Part shown: in pieces, positions 6,082 through 8,670 of the stretch
Layout: each line of letters starts with the position of its first letter
Numbering within the stretch: position 1 is the stretch's first letter
DNA from: JACQFZ01 sp036396275
Lineage (GTDB): Bacteria > Pseudomonadota > Gammaproteobacteria > Acidiferrobacterales > Sulfurifustaceae
NCBI GenBank assembly: GCA_036396275.1
Contig: DASWLD010000109.1
Location: 1 to 8,670 of the forward strand
DNA length: 8,670 bases
Reading direction: 5' to 3'
Program-made: the position numbers and the translations under genes
Notes under the pieces: model-generated
Told to the model about the DNA's origin: nothing
Databases searched by the model: none
The model's input: the letters and a program-made list of their open reading frames with translations, nothing else

Positions 6082-6527
6082 GGCTGCGTCTGCGTGTCGA
6101 TTACGCGTCGCGCGCGTCGGCGCCGTCTCGTGCGGCGATCGGACGCTGGGCGCGTGCGGCGCTCGGCGACTGGCGTCGGCCGAGCGTTAGCCTTGGCGTG
6201 CGCGTAGTGAACCGCGCCGAAAGCGCCCGCCTGAACGCGCGTTATCGCGGTCGGCGCACGCCAACCAACGTGCTCGCGTTTGCGTTCGCGCCGCCCGCGG
6301 GCGTTCGCGTCGATACGCTCGGAGACTTGGTCATCTGCGCCCCCGTCGTGAACCGCGAAGCCACCGACCACGGAAAAGAAGTCAAGGCCCATTGGGCGCA
6401 CATGGTGGTGCACGGGATATTGCATCTGCGCGGGTATGACCACCACACCCGTGCCGGGGCGTCGTTGATGGAACGCCGTGAAGCCGCGGTTTTGCGGCGA
6501 CTTGGGTTCTCCGATCCCTATTCGTAA
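6078..6527 (+). CDS. ybeY: Endoribonuclease YbeY (16S rRNA maturation)
   Basis: This is a 149-residue metal-dependent endoribonuclease involved in 16S rRNA 3'-end maturation and 70S ribosome quality control. The zinc-binding signature HGILHLRGYDH (H112, H116, H122) is intact. The upstream TNVLAFAF and LGDLVICAPVV segments (about 63-91) are the other family hallmarks, in the usual order. Length is normal. The first 35 residues are arginine- and alanine-rich. ATG 6078 overlaps the ybeZ stop by four bases, so the two are very likely translationally coupled, consistent with their products acting together. Confidence 0.96.
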   Translation: MRLRLRVDYASRASAPSRAAIGRWARAALGDWRRPSVSLGVRVVNRAESARLNARYRGRRTPTNVLAFAFAPPAGVRVDTLGDLVICAPVVNREATDHGKEVKAHWAHMVVHGILHLRGYDHHTRAGASLMERREAAVLRRLGFSDPYS

Positions 6528-6565
6528 CGACAGCCCGGCCCCGTCCCGGTTATTATCGACAACCG

Positions 6566-7459
6566 ATGAGCCGATCTTCCGATGACCACCACGTCGGCGC
6601 CGACGAGGCCGCCCCGCACCGTTCACTGCTCGATCGCCTGACGCAGGCGTTGCTCGGCGAACCGGCAACGCGCGACGAACTGTTGCACGTTCTGCGCGAG
6701 GCGGCGGAACGCGATCTCATCGACCGCGAATCGCTCGACATGATCGAGGGCGTGTTGCAGGTCTCGGAGATGAAAGTTCGCGAGATCATGGTGCCGCGCT
6801 CGCAAATGGAAGTCGTCGACAAGAATCTGGCGCCGGAAGCCTACCTGCCGATGGTGATCGAATCGGGCCACTCGCGTTTCCCGGTGGTCGACGGCGACAA
6901 GGACAAGGTCGTCGGTATTTTGCTGGCCAAGGAATTGCTGCGCTACTTTCAGCTCGACAAGCGCCGCCGCGCGCAATTCAAGCTGCTCGAAACGCTGCGC
7001 CCGGCCGTGTTCGTGCCCGAGAGCAAACGGTTGAACGTGCTGTTGCGCGACTTCAAGGCGAACCGCAATCACATGGCGATCGTCGTCGACGAATACGGTG
7101 GCGTCGCCGGGCTCGTGACCATTGAGGACGTGCTTGAACAAATTGTCGGCGAAATCGCCGACGAGTACGACATCGACGAAGACACCATGATCATGCCGCG
7201 CGACAACGGCGAGTTCGTGGTCAAAGCGTTGACGCCGATCGGCGAACTCAACGAACGCTTGAATGTTCGCTTGAGCGCCGCGGAGGTCGACACCGTCGGT
7301 GGCATCGTCATGACCACGCTTGGGCGATTGCCGCGCCGCGGCGATCGTGTCACTGTCAATGGTTTACAGTTCGAGGTGTTGCGGGCGGACAGCCGGCGCG
7401 TGCATCTGTTGAAGGTGTCGAGGGTGAGTGAGGTGGAGCCGGCGGAACCGGGTAAATAG
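6566..7459 (+). CDS. ybeX: CBS-domain protein YbeX (CorC/HlyC family)
   Basis: This is a 297-residue soluble protein with a short acidic N-terminus, a helical segment (about 20-68), a CBS pair spanning about 70-195 (VREIMVPRSQM at the first and HMAIVVDEYGGVAGLVTIED at the second), and a C-terminal CorC_HlyC/transporter-associated domain (about 208-286). It has no DUF21 membrane domain, which separates YbeX from the larger membrane members of the family. CBS pairs bind adenine nucleotides. YbeX has been linked to Mg/Co homeostasis (as CorC) and, with YbeY and YbeZ, to ribosome-related stress. It lies 38 bp after ybeY in the same operon. ATG 6566 is the first in-frame start that gives family length; its Shine-Dalgarno is weak. 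The last residues (EVEPAEPGK) are variable tail. Confidence 0.94.
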   Translation: MSRSSDDHHVGADEAAPHRSLLDRLTQALLGEPATRDELLHVLREAAERDLIDRESLDMIEGVLQVSEMKVREIMVPRSQMEVVDKNLAPEAYLPMVIESGHSRFPVVDGDKDKVVGILLAKELLRYFQLDKRRRAQFKLLETLRPAVFVPESKRLNVLLRDFKANRNHMAIVVDEYGGVAGLVTIEDVLEQIVGEIADEYDIDEDTMIMPRDNGEFVVKALTPIGELNERLNVRLSAAEVDTVGGIVMTTLGRLPRRGDRVTVNGLQFEVLRADSRRVHLLKVSRVSEVEPAEPGK

Positions 7460-7468
7460 GGTGCGCGC

Positions 7469-7525
7469 TTATTCGCGCGCCTCTTGATAGAGTTGTTCGC
7501 GCTGACGCGCGAGTTGGTCGATGTA
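7469..7525 (-). pseudogene. Possible 3' remnant of a convergent - strand gene
   Basis: Read on the - strand, the last 19 sense codons or so before TAA (7469-7471) give YIDQLARQREQLYQEARE. This is well-formed, amphipathic, coiled-coil-like sequence with normal codon choice, of the kind found at true C-termini. The frame continues upstream only into low-quality sequence (serine/arginine-rich) that runs into the repeat region, with no recognisable domain. The stop lies ten bases from the ybeX stop, a normal spacing for convergent genes. I infer that a gene once lay here and lost its 5' part to the repeat element or a rearrangement. A chance frame is a serious alternative because the segment is short. 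Confidence 0.3.
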
Positions 7526-7708
7526 TGAAGTTCTACTTGCGGTTCCCGAATCGCTCGCGGCATCCTGCCTCCCGCGAAATTCGTACGTCCCTGTACAGCA
7601 CCGCAGGTCGGGGCACTTTCTCTTGCTTGTCCAAGCGAAAGTACCCAAAGAGAAGGACACCCCGGATGGCGCAAACGTGTCTTGCGCTTCTCGGCGTTGG
7701 GGCCCTCG

Positions 7709-7742
7709 CCGATCTACAGCACTTCCTTGTGCTGTAGATCGG
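7709..7742 (+). repeat. Perfect 14-bp hairpin within the ybeX-lnt element
   Basis: CCGATCTACAGCAC (7709-7722) and GTGCTGTAGATCGG (7729-7742) are exact reverse complements around the loop TTCCTT. No T-run follows; another hairpin begins at 7741 instead. It could attenuate or process the ybeX-lnt transcript, but its placement inside a larger nested structure suggests it belongs to the mobile or repeat element. Confidence 0.8.
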
Positions 7743-7766
7743 GAGCGGGCATCCCAGCCCGCTCCC
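7741..7766 (+). repeat. Perfect 10-bp hairpin within the ybeX-lnt element
   Basis: GGGAGCGGGC (7741-7750) and GCCCGCTCCC (7757-7766) pair exactly around ATCCCA. It shares two bases with the preceding 14-bp stem. Both are enclosed by the 10-bp stem at 7693-7702/7779-7788, which gives a three-way-junction fold. Confidence 0.8.
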
Positions 7767-7879
7767 CTGACGGGCTCACCCCAACGCCCTGCGATGCTCA
7801 GCCACGCGCCATACGGGGACCCAACAGCATACACAACACTGCGAACAGACACTTTAACTAGTCGTCGAGTGAAAGAAAT

Positions 7880-8670
7880 TTGATTCCCCGTTTCCTAAAA
7901 CACGAAAAACCCCGCGCCGACCTCATCGCGCTGCTCGCGGGAGCGGCAACCCCGCTCGGCTTCGAACCATTCGGTCTATTCCCGATCGCCATTCTTGCGC
8001 CCGCCGTTTTGTTCGTACTGTGGAACGACACAAGCCGCGCACGCGCCGCGTGGCGCGGATTCTTGTTCGGGTTTGGAATGTTTGCCGTCGGCGTGTCGTG
8101 GGTGTACGTAAGCCTGCACACCTACGGCAATATGCCGACCCCGCTGGCTGGATTGACGGTGGTGCTGTTCGCTGCGTTGCTGGCGGCGTTTCCGGCGTCG
8201 GCCGGGTGGCTGCAAGCTTTTTTCCACGCGCTCGGGGTGGGATGGCGGCTCGCATTGGTGGTGCCGGCGCTCTGGGTGTTGGCGGAATGGACGCGCGGTT
8301 GGTTCTTGACGGGATTCCCTTGGCTCAATCTCGGCTACAGCCAGATCGATACGCCGCTCGCTGGGTTCGCCCAGCTCGCCGGTGTTTACGGCGTCAGCCT
8401 CGCGGCGGCGGCGAGCGCGGGGTTGCTGGCCGCCGGCTGGGTCGATCGGCGTCTCGCGCGGCGGTTGACGCTGCCGGCCGTTGTCGCGCTGTGGAGCGTC
8501 GGATGGCTTGCTGGATTGATGACGTGGACGAAACCGGCAGGCGAGCCGTTGAAGGTGGCGCTGGTTCAAGGCAATACGCCGCTCGCCATCAAATGGCAAC
8601 CGGAATATCGCGCGCGGATAGTCGACAACTATCTTGCCTTGAGCGAACGCGAGGCCGATGCGCGTCTGAT
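7880..8670 (+). CDS. lnt: Apolipoprotein N-acyltransferase Lnt (5' part, runs off the window)
   Basis: Lnt is the inner-membrane enzyme that adds the third acyl chain to the N-terminal cysteine of lipoproteins, taking it from phospholipid. The window holds 263 codons of a protein that is normally about 500 residues. An N-terminal membrane domain with several hydrophobic segments (about 14-48, 59-80, 88-117, 121-137, 160-187, 197-215) includes the family segment RGWFLTGFPWLNLGYSQ (139-155). The nitrilase-like domain begins at about 224 (LKVALVQGNTPLAIKW). The window ends just before the expected WPE motif, so the catalytic Glu-Lys-Cys residues cannot be checked. TTG 7880 is the only usable start between the in-frame stop at 7859-7861 and the conserved ATPLGFEPFG segment. 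Its Shine-Dalgarno (GAAAG) is weak, and a tiny ORF ends in TGA overlapping it. About 420 bp of repeat-rich DNA separates it from ybeX. Confidence 0.94.
   Translation, partial: MIPRFLKHEKPRADLIALLAGAATPLGFEPFGLFPIAILAPAVLFVLWNDTSRARAAWRGFLFGFGMFAVGVSWVYVSLHTYGNMPTPLAGLTVVLFAALLAAFPASAGWLQAFFHALGVGWRLALVVPALWVLAEWTRGWFLTGFPWLNLGYSQIDTPLAGFAQLAGVYGVSLAAAASAGLLAAGWVDRRLARRLTLPAVVALWSVGWLAGLMTWTKPAGEPLKVALVQGNTPLAIKWQPEYRARIVDNYLALSEREADARL

Larger units (their letters stand above)
7603..7831 (+). repeat. Structured dispersed repeat element between ybeX and lnt
   Basis: The segment has no convincing gene; the ORFs crossing it have repeat-like translations (such as LFLLVQAKVPKEKDTPDGA, which I recall as a common spurious product of a dispersed proteobacterial repeat). 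It contains, in order: an 11-bp stem with one mismatch (7615-7625 with 7632-7642); a perfect 10-bp stem GGCGTTGGGG/CCCCAACGCC (7693-7702 with 7779-7788); and inside the latter two hairpins. The first of these is a perfect 14-bp stem at 7709-7722/7729-7742, the second a perfect 10-bp stem at 7741-7750/7757-7766. It ends near an ATACGGGGACCCAACAGC motif. The ends are my estimate. Identity as a dispersed repeat is from memory; the hairpins are seen directly. Confidence 0.55.

Noticed and set aside
7521..7883. 120-codon + strand ORF in the ybeX-lnt gap
   Set aside because: Its frame passes straight through the nested hairpins, and its translation looks like the spurious products of a dispersed repeat. 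It has no domain.
1..8670. CRISPR array, tRNA/rRNA genes, transposase, integrase, toxin-antitoxin or defence genes
   Set aside because: I scanned the intergenic regions for spaced direct repeats and tRNA-like folds, and the ORF products for recombinase or nuclease motifs. Nothing supported any of these, apart from the nuclease YbeY, which is a housekeeping enzyme.

Overview
The window is GC-rich chromosomal DNA with compact proteobacterial gene order. The strongest clue to the organism is the block miaB - ybeZ (PhoH-like) - ybeY - ybeX (CorC-like) - lnt, all on the + strand from 3550 to the right edge. This is a conserved tRNA/rRNA maturation and lipoprotein-acylation neighbourhood of Gamma- and Betaproteobacteria. 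A probable boxA fragment (aerobic benzoyl-CoA epoxidation), a membrane c-type-heme HAMP protein, and dispersed repeats of a kind seen in several beta/gamma lineages fit a free-living, respiring, possibly aromatic-degrading member of these classes. I cannot name a genus.

Left part (1-3464). A 3' fragment of a BoxA-like reductase (2-499) converges on a sulfotransferase-family gene on the - strand (583-1452) that lacks the usual N-terminal PAPS loop. A poorly coding stretch follows. It contains a possible 53-residue membrane miniprotein with an excellent ribosome binding site (1702-1863), a perfect 14-bp GC palindrome (1873-1912) and an A+T-richer leader. Next come a 104-residue hypothetical protein (2109-2423) and a two-TM c-type-heme (Tll0287-like) HAMP protein without an output domain (2480-3400). 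The pair looks like a small operon closed by a clear intrinsic terminator (3433-3464).

Right part (3550-8670). miaB makes the ms2 modification at A37 of tRNAs. ybeZ (an NTPase) and ybeY (an rRNA maturation endonuclease) overlap by 4 bp and act in ribosome maturation and quality control. ybeX encodes a CBS/CorC-type protein linked to the same process and to divalent-metal homeostasis. lnt (5' part only) encodes the membrane enzyme that N-acylates lipoproteins. Two repeat elements interrupt the cluster: an inverted pair of short palindromic repeats between miaB and ybeZ, where the first copy supplies the last codons of miaB, and a roughly 230-bp structured element with nested hairpins between ybeX and lnt, next to what may be the 3' remnant of a - strand gene.

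I see no CRISPR array, tRNA, rRNA, transposase, integrase or recognisable defence system. Most of the window is ordinary core genome. The points worth a second look are the repeat-encoded MiaB tail, the structured ybeX-lnt element, the miniprotein locus, the truncated sulfotransferase and the uncharacterised partner of the heme sensor.
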